Assembly (NCBI GenBank): GCA_029339505.1
Contig: JAQISU010000346.1
Coordinates: 1,313,001-1,377,000, forward strand
DNA from: Unio delphinus
Taxonomy: Eukaryota > Mollusca > Bivalvia > Unionida > Unionidae
Direction: 5' to 3'
DNA length: 64,000 bases
Below the pieces are notes generated by a model, which saw only the letters and a program-made list of their open reading frames with translations, had not been told where the DNA came from and did no database searches. Below, in pieces: positions 11,390 to 24,666 of the stretch. The translations under genes were made by a program, and so were the position numbers. Within the stretch, counting starts at the first letter, position 1. Each line of letters starts with the position of its first letter.

Positions 11390-13170
11390 ATAGTGCTAAT
11401 CTTTAGAAGCTCTAAGCACTTTACACCATCTATAATGATATGACTCACTACAGAAAAACAAATGACAAAAACAATGAAATTGGAAACATAAAACATGCTG
11501 AAAACATATAAGATACAAAACATTATTAGGTCTCTAAGTTTGTCCCTGCAGTCGAAAAAGGTGAGTTTTAAGAGCACTCTTAAAAGGGACCACTGTGTCT
11601 TTGTGTCTAATTTCAATGGGCAATTCGTTCCTCGTCGCCGGGCACTGGTATGCAAACGAACGTTGTCCATATGACTTCGTTTTCACAGTGGGAACAATGA
11701 GTATACGGTTGTCAGAAGAGGAGCGCAAGTATCTTGCTGGTATATACACATGGGTGAGGCCGGATAGGTATGTTGGACTTGAGTCTGTCAGTAAAACATA
11801 GCACAGAGAATAAATTTTGTGTTTGATTCTGTATCGACTTGATAGCCAGTGTAGGGTACAGTACAGTGGTGCTATGTGCTCTGATCGAGGTACTCTAAAG
11901 ATGATCCGTGCAGCTGTGTTTTGAACTTTTTGAAGTTTCTGTAGTAAATATTGTGACGAACCAGACAGAATTGAGTCCAGTCTTGAAAGTACTAATGAAC
12001 ACACAAGAGTTTTAGTGGCAACAACTGAAAGATATTTACGAATGGAACTGATGCGTCTCAGTTCAAGATATGCAGCCTTGCATATGTTCATGACAGGTTG
12101 GTGCAATGTGAGAGTACTGTCTAGAGTAACACCTAGGTTTCGAACCGACTGTGAGAATTTAATGTTGGTGTTGCTGATACTTATTGTGTGAGATAAAGGA
12201 TGTCAATGAGAAAGTCTTTGTGTTGTGATCAGAATAGCCTCAGTTTTATCATCATTCATCTGCAGGTTGTTACATGTCATCCATGATTTCACATCAGAAA
12301 TGCACCTCTCTACTCCATGGATAGTAGCATCAACTTAAGTTGGGTGGCTAGAGTTGTATATTTGGGTGCCATCGGCGTACAATTTGTGCGACACTGGGTG
12401 CGGATCTATGACACTTGAGAGCGGCTGAGTGTATAGAATGAAGACAACAGGCCCAAATACACATCCCTGTGGAACATCACAGCATACGTCAACGGGGCTG
12501 GAATGTATTCCATTTGCAGATATAATCTGTGTCGTATTGACTACGTACGACTTGAACCACTGTAAGGATATATTCTGAATGCCAAATACATGCTGAAGAC
12601 GATCAAGTAATATATCACGGCATATGGAATCACATGCTGCATACAAATCCAGGAGAGTGAGGACTGTAATCTTTCCACTATCCAAAGCAGAGAGAATGTC
12701 ATTAAATACTTTCAGAAGAGTAGTTTCCGTACTGTGACAAAGGCGATATGCAGACTGTACATTGCTGAAAAGGCTGTTTTAATTCAAATGAGATACAAGT
12801 TGGGTTAGAACAACCTTTTCTAAGATTTTTTATTTGAATAGGAGATTAAAAACTGGACTGTGGTTCTTTAAATCGTATTGGTCAAGTGTTGGTTTCTTCA
12901 GCAGAGGCTTTACGATGGTAGTTCTGAAAAAATGATGAGAATTCCCAGGATGAGAGAGAGATATTAATAACATCAGTTTGAACCAGGTGATCAAAATTAA
13001 CGGCAGAATTTTTAAATTGTTTATCTGTTTCGGACGAAACGCAGATAACTGGAATTCTTTGAAACAATGTTTCTTTTTTCGCTTCCGTTTACATTTAAGT
13101 AATGATGAATGAAGTCCCAGTTCGTTTAGTCTTAAACATAATGTAGTATCAAGAGCCAAGGTCATTTAAT
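11390..13170 (-). pseudogene. CR1-like non-LTR retrotransposon, reverse transcriptase remnant
   Basis: Minus-strand blocks give a nearly complete RT domain. In order they are VKPLLKKPTLDQYDLKNHSP (motif 1 region), LDLYAACDSI in place of the usual D-x-S-A-A-F-D, CDVPQGCVFGPVVFILY, the active-site block YADG (family YADD), and LQMNDDKTEAI. A C-terminal thumb/tail ends in FKSALKTHLF. At least two in-frame stops and frameshifts and the altered YADD make it dead. The endonuclease domain is absent, as expected for 5' truncation. It lies immediately right of Polinton relic 1. Confidence 0.93.
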
Positions 13171-13174
13171 GCAA

Positions 13175-13565
13175 GTAATGAGGGTCTATCATATTGTAAG
13201 CCGGTTGACTGGCGATCACGTGATGGCGGTTTATTAAAAAACAAATGACGTCTTAACAGTGGAACGAAAGGAGCAGAGAAAAATTCTAATTGTTCTCGTT
13301 TCCAAAACAAGGAGATGAATTAACACATACGAACTGAACAGCCAATGCATGATGAAACCCAAAAATGTAGACGAAGATAGACAACAAGCACATATATCAT
13401 GAAAAATAGCACAAAATCGGAAGAGCCTCCCTCAAGTAGTTAAGCGATGGCGGCCATCTTTCCGGAGCCAAAATAAATCACAGTGGTACGCACATATCTA
13501 TCTGAATCACATTCATATCTTAGTTAAGTCAATGAAGTTTAAAACACTGCTGTTGGGGTGTTTAT
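13175..13565. other. Intergenic DNA, nothing recognised
   Basis: No supported feature. A motif CACGTGAT occurs near 13217 but has no context that supports a regulatory call. Confidence 0.5.
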
Positions 13566-13569
13566 GATA

Positions 13570-13570
<1 letters not shown>

Positions 13571-13658
<88 letters not shown>
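13571..13658. repeat. (TA)n microsatellite
   Basis: About 43 uninterrupted TA units. Confidence 0.97.
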
Positions 13659-13659
<1 letters not shown>

Positions 13660-13689
13660 TTATATGTCAGTTCCAAAATATTTGTTCTT

Positions 13690-13780
13690 ATGACTAGCTC
13701 GATGGCGTAAAGGTTATCGCTTTTGGAAGTTCATTCAGCTACCCGGTGGTCGATACGAGGAATCACCCGACGGGCAACCT
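13690..13780 (+). repeat. Possible degenerate tRNA-derived SINE head
   Basis: GATGGCGTAAAGGTTATCGC resembles a Pol III box A, and GGTCGATACGAGGAATC about 40 bases later resembles box B. The match is weak and no acceptor-stem pairing was confirmed. Confidence 0.3.
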
Positions 13781-13929
13781 CTATAATTTTTGTTTCGCAT
13801 CAAGGAGTTTCCAGGCTTACAGGCTCGAATTGGGATTTTTGCAATTAAAACAAAACCATTTTCCAAGGACCGGATGGTATGAGGGCTTTGGCCGTGGGTG
13901 GGTTACTTGTTTGGATACAGTGGCTTAAA

Positions 13930-15430
13930 GAGTTGTATAGTTCAATTTAGATTTCCATCTATTCGGATAATTTCATCATACATGATGTGAACTAAACTGG
14001 CTGGTGACCAGCTGATCCTCGCTCACTGTAATTAGCAAACAGTGTCAGCATCCGGTGTGTCTTGAGAGTATCTCAAAGTGCGAATATGCCAATTAAATTG
14101 AGAAACAATGGATTCAATCTGTTGTTCGAACCTGCCCCATATATGTACCAACTTCAACCACTAGACGTTACAATGAAAACACGACAAAGAAGAATTCACG
14201 TCACATTTCTAAAACTGGTATGCCAACAACATCTATATTCAAGAAAATAATATCACGAATTCAATAATTTGAGGAAAATAAAATTGAACCTAAACTGGTC
14301 AAAACATAATATACAAACTTGAAAGTGCTATGTGTTAAATCACGAATGACCACGTGATCATAATTATACAATGATATAGTTCTATACGTGACCTCAAGGG
14401 ACCATTTGCATTTTCTAAAAAGATCCTATTAGGTAATGGAAAATAAGTTTTAGAATGATCATGATGTTTACATAATCAAATCAATAACCTGTAAACTTCA
14501 CTTAGGAAACTCTAAAACGTTTACCCAAATCAACATATTTACCTCTTCTATTAATAATAATCGTGACATTAAGCTTATAAAATTGAGAATAATTTAACTA
14601 CCTGTTAGTTGTTCACATGAAATTCAGTTTTAAAAAATACAATTATGTCAAGCAGAAATGAACTCAGTTTTGAATAAGGTCAAGTCCAGCATACAAAGTT
14701 ACATTGCAATGACATAACATTTTAAACAAGTTTGTTTCAAAGCTAACACACAATCAATTGAATATACATAACATATGTATGTACCCAAATGTTCACACAT
14801 TTTCTCCTAATGTTTAATATCTTGCTATGACGGTAAACGTTGGTAAATCTGTGTCTCTACAGTGAAGTTATCTCATCAAAGCGTGGTCCTTGCGGTATTC
14901 TTATATGCCACTTATGATGGGTCTGAAATTTAATTTCATTATTCAATGTTATGTTATGTTCTAGCAATTTGTATCACTTAAAATGGTGTATACACAAAGT
15001 GTTAGTATCGCGAACATTGAATAATGATATACTAACAGTTAAAATATACGTTTTGCACAGGAAATAATGAAGCAATAGTTTAAAATGCAAAAGCCTGGTA
15101 TATAAGTCTCTTTTACTTCTTTCTAATGTCCTTGAATTAAGGCACATTATCCAAATTAAACTGCTACACTGAAATCAAGGTTTGTTTTGCTTTTTTCTGA
15201 AACCATTTAACGAACACTGTAGATATCAACATTTAAATTCCTGTCGAAACAGATTGCCTTTGCGACGCAAAATTGCCTTTGCGACGCAAAAAAAAAATAA
15301 CAGTTTGCTCACCATGAGTGAAGTATTTTATGGACTGTGTTTATCATTACATTATGGAAACGTCTGAGATAGTAGACAAATCACTTTGGTATAAACGAAC
15401 AAGTATATTGGTAATAATCTTCCATGCCCA
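13930..15430. other. AT-rich intergenic DNA containing one copy of a dispersed repeat
   Basis: The 14655-14740 part shares a block with 43715-43790 (GGTCAA-TCCAGCATA followed by similar A/T-rich sequence). Nothing else is recognisable. Confidence 0.4.
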
Positions 15431-15465
15431 AATTTGAGATCAAAGGATAAGATAATTATGCACAC

Positions 15466-15635
15466 AATATACATACATACATACATACATACATACATAC
15501 ATACATACATACATACATACATACATACATACATACATACATACATACGTACGTACGTACGTACGTACGTACGTACGTACGTACGTACGTACGCACGTGC
15601 GTGCGTGCGTGCATGCATGCATGCATGTATACATA
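15466..15635. repeat. Tetranucleotide microsatellite CATA then CGTA then CGTG/CATG
   Basis: Successive tetranucleotide blocks differ by single substitutions that spread along the array. All long frames here are artefacts. Confidence 0.97.
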
Positions 15636-15649
15636 CATAACACCTCTTG

Positions 15650-18600
15650 TTAAATTGAATTAATTTGTTCACTTGTTTCATCGATATGGGTTCTTTAACT
15701 GCAAGTTTGAAGAATAATTTTATAAACAGCTGCTATAGGATTTTGTTTGGCAGATGGTGTTTTCATACAGTTATTGCTGTTTGCTTTTAAAACTCGTCAT
15801 TGAGTCTCTTGACATATTTTGCTGAAGATAAATGGCATGAATTGAAATGTACTACTAAGTATGGTTCGATTAAGAAAACAACATTTGCGTATGACAGGGA
15901 CTATTAGAAGACTATTGTGAGTCAAATAACTGTAATTGTCCGAAATATAATAAGAAACCATATTTATATATTTCTAATAGTCTCTCTAGAGTCTTCGTGA
16001 TAATTACAAAGAATTTACATAACATTTAAACATTTTAATATCCGATAATATTCATGTTTTATACGAACCATTCAGAAAGTTACGATTATATCGATATATC
16101 AGTTTGGTGTATCGCTATAATAACGTGTAGGCTATTCTTTGTCGAGGATTTACCACGCAAGTAACTTGCATGTAACTTCCTAATTGCCATATGCTGCGAT
16201 ATAATCTTGAAGGTTAGTTTTCACTTACAGACTAGAGCTGACGCAGGGGCACTCAGAAATAATCAGTAAATGTTGTAAATTGAATTTATACAATGCGAAA
16301 CCTGTCAAATTTCCAATACCTTTATATAAAAAAATGAAAACCCATTCATCATCACCAGTCGTTATATTCTATTTTAGAACTAAATTAGTTTTGAAATGGA
16401 TACTTTGAGAAAATGACATTATTATGACCTTTTTGTAAGCCTAAATCTTGCGACGTATATTTGAAGGTATAATTTACACGAATTTAATTGTAGGGCTGGT
16501 ACTTTTATAAACGCTATTTCCAGCAGTATAGGGCGAATCATCGTCCTTATTTAATTTTTAGATCTCGGCGATGCTTTCCTTTTTGACACCATCAACACTG
16601 GGCCCAAATCCCTAGAAAATACCTGTTCTTTTCAGATGTTGTTTTTCTTCTGTATTGATCAGAAAAAGGGATGAATCGAGATTGACTAATACTCGTATTT
16701 GAGACCTGCTATTGCGGATATTATTTTAAGTTTGAAAATAAGAGACAAATTTGTAAATTGTTTTGGGTAGCAAGCAATGGTTATCGGAGATTGTTTAGAC
16801 AGCTAGCAGGTGCATTTAATATTCATTAAACTCATGTCAAATCCGTAATAGAAGAAATACCGTTAAAAGGAAGCATAAAACAAAACAATACAACTGTTTG
16901 CTTTTTATATATCTTGAAATCAAATCGATATCCAACGCTGAGAAGACCCAACACACAATATATCATATATGTTAAGTTTAAAGAAGGATAGACGTGAACG
17001 ATAAACGTTTCATTTTCATCATCCACTGTAAATTAATTTCTTTTCGTGGCTATCAATCTTTGTCCTCCTTCGACCTTTCATTCGTTTCATTTTGGAAATT
17101 GTTTCATTCATCTTTGGTTAGGGTTCGAACACGCGACCTCTCGCATCCGGGGTGGACGCTCTAACCACCAGTTCACATTAGCGATATACGTTGGGTCATT
17201 CAATATTTGGTTTGCAATGGGAGACAACTTGAAAGTAAAGCAGTACATAAACACTATATTTTTGAATACATCATTCATAAACTTAAATTTATATGCAAAT
17301 TGAAACTCGTGTGAGTAATATTTACCTGTTGAAAAAGTGTAAATTTATTCAAGATGGGCAGACTTTTGAACATAAAGATTTGCACGGATGTTACGAGGTA
17401 ATCGATAACGAATTTTAATAATATCGAAACTATGATACAAGCCAAGATCATCGCCGAATTTCTAACGTTTCAAAACAACTACGTTTGAAATAGTTCGAAA
17501 ATGGAATGCTTTTGAGTAATGATTATTTTTTGTAACATTGGATAACACGGACAAATTTATTAAGGATGATTGTTTGAAACATTTTGTTTTGTACATAAGA
17601 TTGATACCGAATGTGAAATCTGGATATAACATAGTATTAACAACACTGACCAGTCCCTGTGAGCCATTATAAGTGAGATTAAACAGAACTAAAAAAATGG
17701 TACTGTAATCTAATATTTTTGTCCAAGCATGTCGAATTGTCTCCCCTTTCGGTATGAAGGAAACCAATTCAATTTTATTCTAAAATGACGTTTCTCAGTT
17801 CAAGTAATTAATTTACGGTTGCATATTCACTCACTCTTGACTTATAATTCTGAATATAACAAGACAGCTAAATAGCGTAAATTGTTCAATTCGATATGAT
17901 AGTAATGCTTTGCCGGCAAAAGATCAGCAATCTTAGAGAACGATCATCCTCATTAAATCTAGAATGGCGCAGGATCCTTGTGCCTGTTTGGTGCTTGATT
18001 GCTCTACCAGTGGGTTGAATAGCATTCCAGAATTCGCAAGAATGCATTTCAAGACAAGTTCCTTACCAAACCTTATTATATGAGGCGTGTGCTATAGGTA
18101 ATCAGAGGATAATTTCACGGATTGTGAAACCTGCCGGCATACACTATTATAGTTTTATTTTCAGGGTCAAGGATACTAGCGATACAAATTAGTACGACTC
18201 TTTTTGTTTAAAATTTCAGTCATGTGACACAGTGTACTATGTTGGTTAAATCTGGAAATAGTTTCTGACAGAAACATATTTGCTTGTTAAGCAATTAAGG
18301 GAAATGAACTATCTAGTCTGAGTAGAATAAATTTATCTTTATACTAAGTAACATAAATAAGTAATTTTATACATGTTTTGTACATTTTGTACAACTGTAA
18401 AAATAATTTGGCTATCTCAGTTAAGAGTGAAAATGTTATGGAACTCACAATATTGTGAATTAAATCTAAACTAATAATACAAGTTATATCACTTGTCCAA
18501 ACTTTTAGAGTGTTCTGAATTCATTGAATGTTCTGATGTACCGATAGGTTTGAATGTCTTGAAGTGCCAGCAGTATTGATGTATCACAACTGCATAATCT

Positions 18601-20270
18601 AGAATATCTTGAATGAATTCACAATAATCCCATAATAGTGTTTAGTACTAAACAGCGATATGGGCATTTTCTAATTCCAATAAATATTGTATGCAATGAT
18701 TACCCCATAATTAAGTATTAATACAACAGGAAAAACTTCTGCAGACCGAAAATGAAATAAATACTAATACGTTGAGTATTCAATGTTGTTCACTTTTTTC
18801 CATAAATACATCTGACTATACATCCCTAAAATTCCCCACGTAACAGTACTCAGTCAAACCAGTGAGGAAATATACCACAAAATGACACAGATTCATCAAC
18901 AATGTTAGAAACGACATTATTGTATACACATATATGCATATACATATTTATCTAACATAAGTAAGCAAACTTAACTGTTTGTTTGACAGTTTGTTTCAAA
19001 ACGTTTTTAACACATATTGAATGAGAAATACATCTTTGATTTTTATATGTTTCCATATTTCAAAATATTGGTGATGCTCAACTAGTTCTACTAATTGTGA
19101 ATTTTATGTTCATATTATTTATTAGTGCTTCAACTCTTCATTTCCGTATTAAGACGATTTATGAAAGTTTAGTCAACACGTTTATACATATAACAATAAC
19201 AATATATGTCGAAATGTATCATCTCTTATTCTCTACTACGATATCTATTCCATGGTTTAAATGAATATTTTATCCAATCTTGTTAAAATGTGTATCAAAC
19301 GAAAGGAAGAGCAAGAGTGGTACAGTTAGTGTTACATCAGGTGGATGTACTAAGTATACTTCAGGAAGACAAGCAAAAACCTAATAAGCTAGGAAGTAGC
19401 CAGATTTGCATTTATATAGCAGTACTTATCTCAATGGTCAAGAAAAAATAAATGATTAATCGAATCACCACAATGATAGCTACTAACACGGTTGAGACAG
19501 TTATTGCCCAGAATGAACAATTCACTTGATTAGTAATATTTAATTTCCGCAAATTTCAAGGAACCAGGAAAGTCAGTTGGAGAGATCCGTTAAAGGATTG
19601 AACGATATTGACCCTTCGAAGTGGATGCGATCAATATTCTAAGACGTTGAAAGAATACAGGGCACTGAGAAGTTCAAGTATATTTCTAAAACACACAAGG
19701 GACTCATTACCGAGTCATCAAACAACTTATGTATGATCTTGCCTTGTTTATCCTGGTTTCAAGTACCTTAAGATAACAGTCGTTGTCAACTGATGCTTTA
19801 ATAAACGCGCAATTACATTACCTAAATTGTCTCTAATCACCTAATGACCACATATCACGAAACTCTAATTTTACGTATGTATGGAATTTTGTGCTTCAGA
19901 TTTGTATACCACATCAATAAATCTTCAAAGCTGAATGTTGTTACTTTATATTATGCACAACAAATACTACATAAACGCGTAATACAAGGATTTTTTCCCA
20001 ATCTCAAACATATATACCCGCTTATTAATTGGAATATCTCGATAATTCACTACGCACAAACATGAGAGAGAATACATTTGATGAAACTAATCCATGCAAA
20101 ACTTAATTTTCAGGAATACTGTTTACTAAATACGCAACTGTTTCGATAAATGTGACAATTACTCCGGTTTGAAGTGTCACCCCAAAATACAGTCAATAAA
20201 TAACAAACAATCAATATAATCAGACAAATCAATAAACGAAGAAGTAAATACGGATTGAATTACCCTATAA
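15650..20270. other. Long AT-rich intergenic stretch
   Basis: Apart from a tRNA-like segment at 17121-17180, I see no supported gene, RNA or repeat in this 4.6 kb. Confidence 0.5.
17121..17180 (-). repeat. tRNA-derived SINE head
   Basis: The reverse complement reads TGGTGGTTAGAGCGTCCACC (box A region with a D-arm-like GGTTAGAGCG) and, about 20 bases on, a box B core GTGTTCGAACCC. The spacing suits a tRNA or a tRNA-derived SINE. The downstream sequence does not close a convincing acceptor stem, so I call it a SINE head rather than a tRNA gene. Confidence 0.55.
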
Positions 20271-20356
20271 CTGGCTTGCCTGTTTCAGTGCCTTCGCATG
20301 CGTATGCGTGTGTGTACTATTAGCTCCAATACGTGGTATGGTACACGAATGTATGT

Positions 20357-20640
<284 letters not shown>

Positions 20641-20644
20641 GGAT

Positions 20645-20975
20645 TGCGATCTGTATAAGTCAAATGAAGCTGAATAGCTACGTAACATAAGTAGCAACTG
20701 CCAAATTCCTTCATTATTTACATCTACATATGTATTACAAATTCCCAAAACATATCTAATTAACTTAACGTTAGCATGCTTATATGAAAAAAATCAAATC
20801 ATTACAGACCAAGAACTTTCTCTGAATGGCAAAATGTTTTTGTATAGGCATATATTTTAAGGTATGATTATTATTTTGTAAACTTTTACACGTTTCCCCT
20901 TGCATCACTCACACAACTAGCCTTCAATGGTGATGTCAGGGGCATCAATAAACTTTATTCATTTGATGCAATTTT
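20645..20975. other. Intergenic DNA before the 41-bp minisatellite
   Basis: No supported feature. Confidence 0.5.
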
Positions 20976-21009
20976 GAAGCAAATAAGGCATGAAGTGTTT
21001 GTTGAGCCG

Positions 21010-22500
21010 TGTCAAGGTAATTCGGCATAAAGCAAACGATTACCGAGACGTGTCAAGGAAATGAGACATAAAGCAAACGATTACCGAGACGTGTCAAGGA
21101 AATGCGACATATAGCAAACGAGTAATGAGACATATCAAGGAAGTGTGACATAAAGCAAACGATTACTGAGACATGCCAAGGAAATGCGACATGAAGCAAA
21201 TGATTACCGAGACGTGTCAAGGAAATGCGACATAAAGCAAACGATTACCGAGACGTGTCAAGGAAATGCGACATTTAGCAAACGATTACTGAGACATGCC
21301 AAGGAAATTCGACATAAAGCAAACGATTACTGAGACGTGTCAAGGAAATGAGACATAAAGCAAACGAGTAATGAGACGTATCAAGGAATTGTGACATATA
21401 GCAAACGATTACTGACACATGCCAAGGAAATGCGACATAAAGCAAACGATTACTGAGACATGTCAAGGAAATGCAACATAAAGCAAACGATTACCGAGAC
21501 GTGTCAAGGAAATGCAACATAAAGCAAACTATTACTGACACATGCCAAGGAAATGCGACATAAAGCAAACGATTACCGAGACGTGTCAAGGAAATGCAAC
21601 ATAAAGCAAACTATTACTGATACATGCCAAGGAAATGCGACATAAAGCAAACGATTACCGAAACGTTTCAAGGAAATGCGACATAAATTAGACGATTACA
21701 GAGACGTGTCAAGGAATTGCGACATAAAGCAAACGATTACTGAGACACGCCAAGGAAATGCGACATAAAGCAAACGGTTACCTAGACGTGTCAAGGAAAT
21801 GCAACATAAAGCAAACTATTACTGATACATGCCAAGGAAATGCGACATAAAGCAAACGATTACCGAAACGTTTCAAGGAAATGCGACATAAATTAGACGA
21901 TTACAGAGACGTGTCAAGGAATTGCGACATAAAGCAAACGATTACTGAGACACGCCAAGGAAATGCGACATAAAGCAAACGATTACTGAGACATGCCAAG
22001 GAAATGCGACATTAAACAAACGATTACTGAGACATGCCAAGGAAATGCGACATCAAGCAAACGATAACTGAGACATGCCAAGGAAATGCGACATAAAGCA
22101 AACGATAACCGAGACGTGTCAAGGAAATGCGAAATAAAGCAAACAATTGCCGAGACGTGTCAAGGAAATGCGACATAAAGCAAACGATTACCGAGACGTG
22201 TCAAGGAAATGCGACATAAAGCAAACGATTACTGAGACGTGCCAAGGAAATTCAACATATAGCAAACGATTACCGAGACGTGTCAAGGAAATGCGACATA
22301 AAGCAAACGATTACCGAGACGTGTCAAGGAAATGCGACATAAAGCAAACGATTACCGAGACGTGTCATGGAAATGCGACACAAAGCAAACGATTACCGAG
22401 ACGTGTCAAGGAAATGCGACATAAAGCAAACGATTACCGAGACGTGTCAAGGAAATGCGACATAAAGCAAACGATTACTGAGACATGTCAATGAAATTCG
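21010..22500. repeat. 41-bp minisatellite array, about 36 copies
   Basis: The unit begins AAGGAAATGCGACATAAAGC and continues through AAACGATTAC and GAGACGTGTC. Two main variants alternate (ending GACGTGTC or GACATGCC). A block of several units near 21590-21740 is repeated almost exactly near 21800-21960, indicating higher-order duplication. Near-direct repeats containing GTTGAGCCGTGTCAA flank the array (about 21001 and 22570). Because 41 is not a multiple of 3, all three frames stay open and produce a spurious repetitive ORF at 22147-22494. Confidence 0.95.
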
Positions 22501-22589
22501 ACGATTAAACAAACGTTGTTGTTGTTATTTTTAACGAGTGTTAAGCAAATGAAGCAGGAACCAAGTGTGTGTTGAGCCGTGTCAAATAC

Positions 22590-23615
22590 CATCCCTGTAG
22601 CAGTTGTTTCTATTTTATTTTCTGTACCCTCTCCAATTATGTTATGTATTTTCAACCTTTGAATTTGTGTTATTCATTAATTTCTACTAAAGTGATTTTT
22701 TTAATGCACAATGGACAGGATCATGCCAGTTCTGGTGAACATTGTTTCCTGTCCCTTTTGCAAATATTGTACCATTGATGGAATAAATGTGGTTTAAACT
22801 GAACTAGATTTAAACTGTAAGTGAGGAACAGTATCGACGCATTAACTGTAAATGTTATTGTCACTAAATAAAATCTGGCTTTGTAGCGTTTATTGCTAAT
22901 TATACACTCATAACGTGTCTATATTTACAAAATTTAAAAATAAACAAACTTTCGAACCCTTCAGCTCGTATGAATTACATGTAGTTCGCTTCTAGTCTAA
23001 ATATATCCAGTAGAAGCATTAACGCTGTTTGTTGACATAAACACGTGCTTTGGGTCAACATTATTATCATAAATGTTGTAGTAAATTCTTAGAAAATAAC
23101 AAAAAGAATGTTTACTAGTATAAGTCACTTAAGAGAGTTTGTATAAATATTAATGTAACTACAAGATGGTATGACCGGACGTTATACTGAGTTTGTCATG
23201 CTATCGTATTGTCACTAAAAGACAAATAAGAACTTATTAGTTATAGAAGATGTAACGGTCCATTGTATTGATACATGACAATGCAAATATATTTCTCAAT
23301 TATCTGAAACTGATCATATCGGTTGGTGTTTAGTTAGTATCTTTCTATTTATATGTAAGCTGGTATTGATGCGTTGTTATTTCATCGCGTGTTCCACATA
23401 GTCCTTGAGTTGAAATTTACCAACATAGTGCTAACTAGGCGCTTATTCTGTTATCAAAGAGGACAAATGGTTGGCGATTGGGTTGCAAGAAGGGTATTTT
23501 AAAAGTTCTGACAATTTTATAGAACATGTTTATTTCTTAGAGCTTGCCAGCAAATTTAATGACGATCGATATGCAAAAAGCTCTTTAAATGATAAATGGT
23601 GGATGAACTTACAGA
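22590..23615. other. Intergenic DNA left of the complete Polinton
   Basis: AT-rich host sequence without a supported feature. Confidence 0.5.
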
Positions 23616-23619
23616 ACGA

Positions 23620-23799
23620 GTAGTAGGGAGAGTGAACAGACCGAAACTATTTCAGACAAAATCAGAAATAAACCGAAACTATTTCAGACAAACCGAAACT
23701 ATTTCAAACCGAAACCATTTCAGACAAAAAAAGAGAGATGAATGGTTTCGGTTTCTCACGCTACAGACCCGGCGCCGATGGCGCTGCGGAGACAAATTG
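23620..23799. repeat. Left terminal inverted repeat of the Polinton
   Basis: It matches the reverse complement of 38408-38589 over about 180 bp with scattered substitutions. The outer end is GTAGTAGGGAGAGTG. Inside are four CCGAAAC(T/C)ATTTC units and a perfect 11-bp inverted repeat (23709-23719 with 23741-23751, a 21-nt loop). The inner end is GC-rich (GGCGCCGATGGCG). Confidence 0.95.
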
Positions 23800-23830
23800 A
23801 TATGGTAAAATCGTTTAGGATGAAAATCCT

Positions 23831-24415
23831 TTAGAATTTCACAAACAGACTGATTTGTAAAATCTCTCCTCGTAAATCAATTAAATTATTGGACTGGTCA
23901 GTGAGTTTAAAATTAATTCTCGTTAATGAATCATTATGACATCGCATATAGACCGGATTAGTTGAATCTTCAATTATTAGAAATCTTGGAGGAGCTGTTG
24001 GTGCAAATGAATATAAAATATATCCCTGTTGGGCTTGATTTGATCTTACGAGATTTATTTGATAACTTCCGTCGATTGCATCACATACTAAATTTACTGC
24101 AAAATCCGAGGATATATTCACATTTTGAGGAGCAGTATGTCGCCCACCACTATCTGGGTCATTATTATGTTTGAGGATGGTTGTTTGTGGTTGTGTTATT
24201 TTCTTCCATGCGGTAAGTATCAAAGAAAAGTTTTCCGAGATAAGATCATTAACTGATTTTTTTAGTTTATTTGCGTTACACCCAGGAAACCTTTTATTGG
24301 GTAGATCAGCTTCTGTTATATTGTAAGCAGTTAGAAATTTTTGTTTAGAGTTATTAATGTTGTCATCGCTATGATCAATTATTACTTGAATTACTCGCTG
24401 GTTGATATATTCCAT
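23831..24415 (-). CDS. Polinton left-end structural protein (coiled coil plus beta domain)
   Basis: The 194-residue open frame has a helical N-terminal part. Upstream to about 24480 the same frame stays coiled-coil-like (EIIKRIEILNQLVSDMEYIN) before a stop, so the true start is probably further out. The C-terminal half is beta-type, with SNQAQQGYILYSF and a terminal LTDQSNNLIDLRGEILQISL. This tail pattern, a D-x-x-G/N-x-x-(I/V)-(D)-x-x-G strand pair, recurs in Polinton structural proteins as I know them. The same gene is present, fused to MCP sequence, at 63183-63686. It is the outermost gene beside the left TIR. Its exact role (vertex-associated or minor capsid) is unknown. Confidence 0.65.
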   Translation of the reverse strand: MEYINQRVIQVIIDHSDDNINNSKQKFLTAYNITEADLPNKRFPGCNANKLKKSVNDLISENFSLILTAWKKITQPQTTILKHNNDPDSGGRHTAPQNVNISSDFAVNLVCDAIDGSYQINLVRSNQAQQGYILYSFAPTAPPRFLIIEDSTNPVYMRCHNDSLTRINFKLTDQSNNLIDLRGEILQISLFVKF

Positions 24416-24666
24416 GTCGGATACAAGTTGATTTAATATTTCAATTCGTTTAATGATTTCACTCCGATTAGACTCATGGAAAGCCTATTATAGTCGCTGT
24501 AGTTGTTGACTGTGTTTTTGATTGATCTCTCTAAAGTATTCAATAATTCTATTATGGTAAATATTTATATATGTAATTAATTCTTGAGTCTGTCCAATCT
24601 TATATCTCCAAATTGGTGGAATCCTGATCAACGAAATTAAAATAACTACCCGGCAGTGATGACTTT

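Noticed and set aside
22147..22494. 115-residue plus-strand ORF of repeated units
   Set aside because: It is a by-product of the 41-bp minisatellite, whose length keeps all frames open.
21010..22500. Possible CRISPR array
   Set aside because: There are no unique spacers; the units are contiguous tandem copies in a eukaryotic context.
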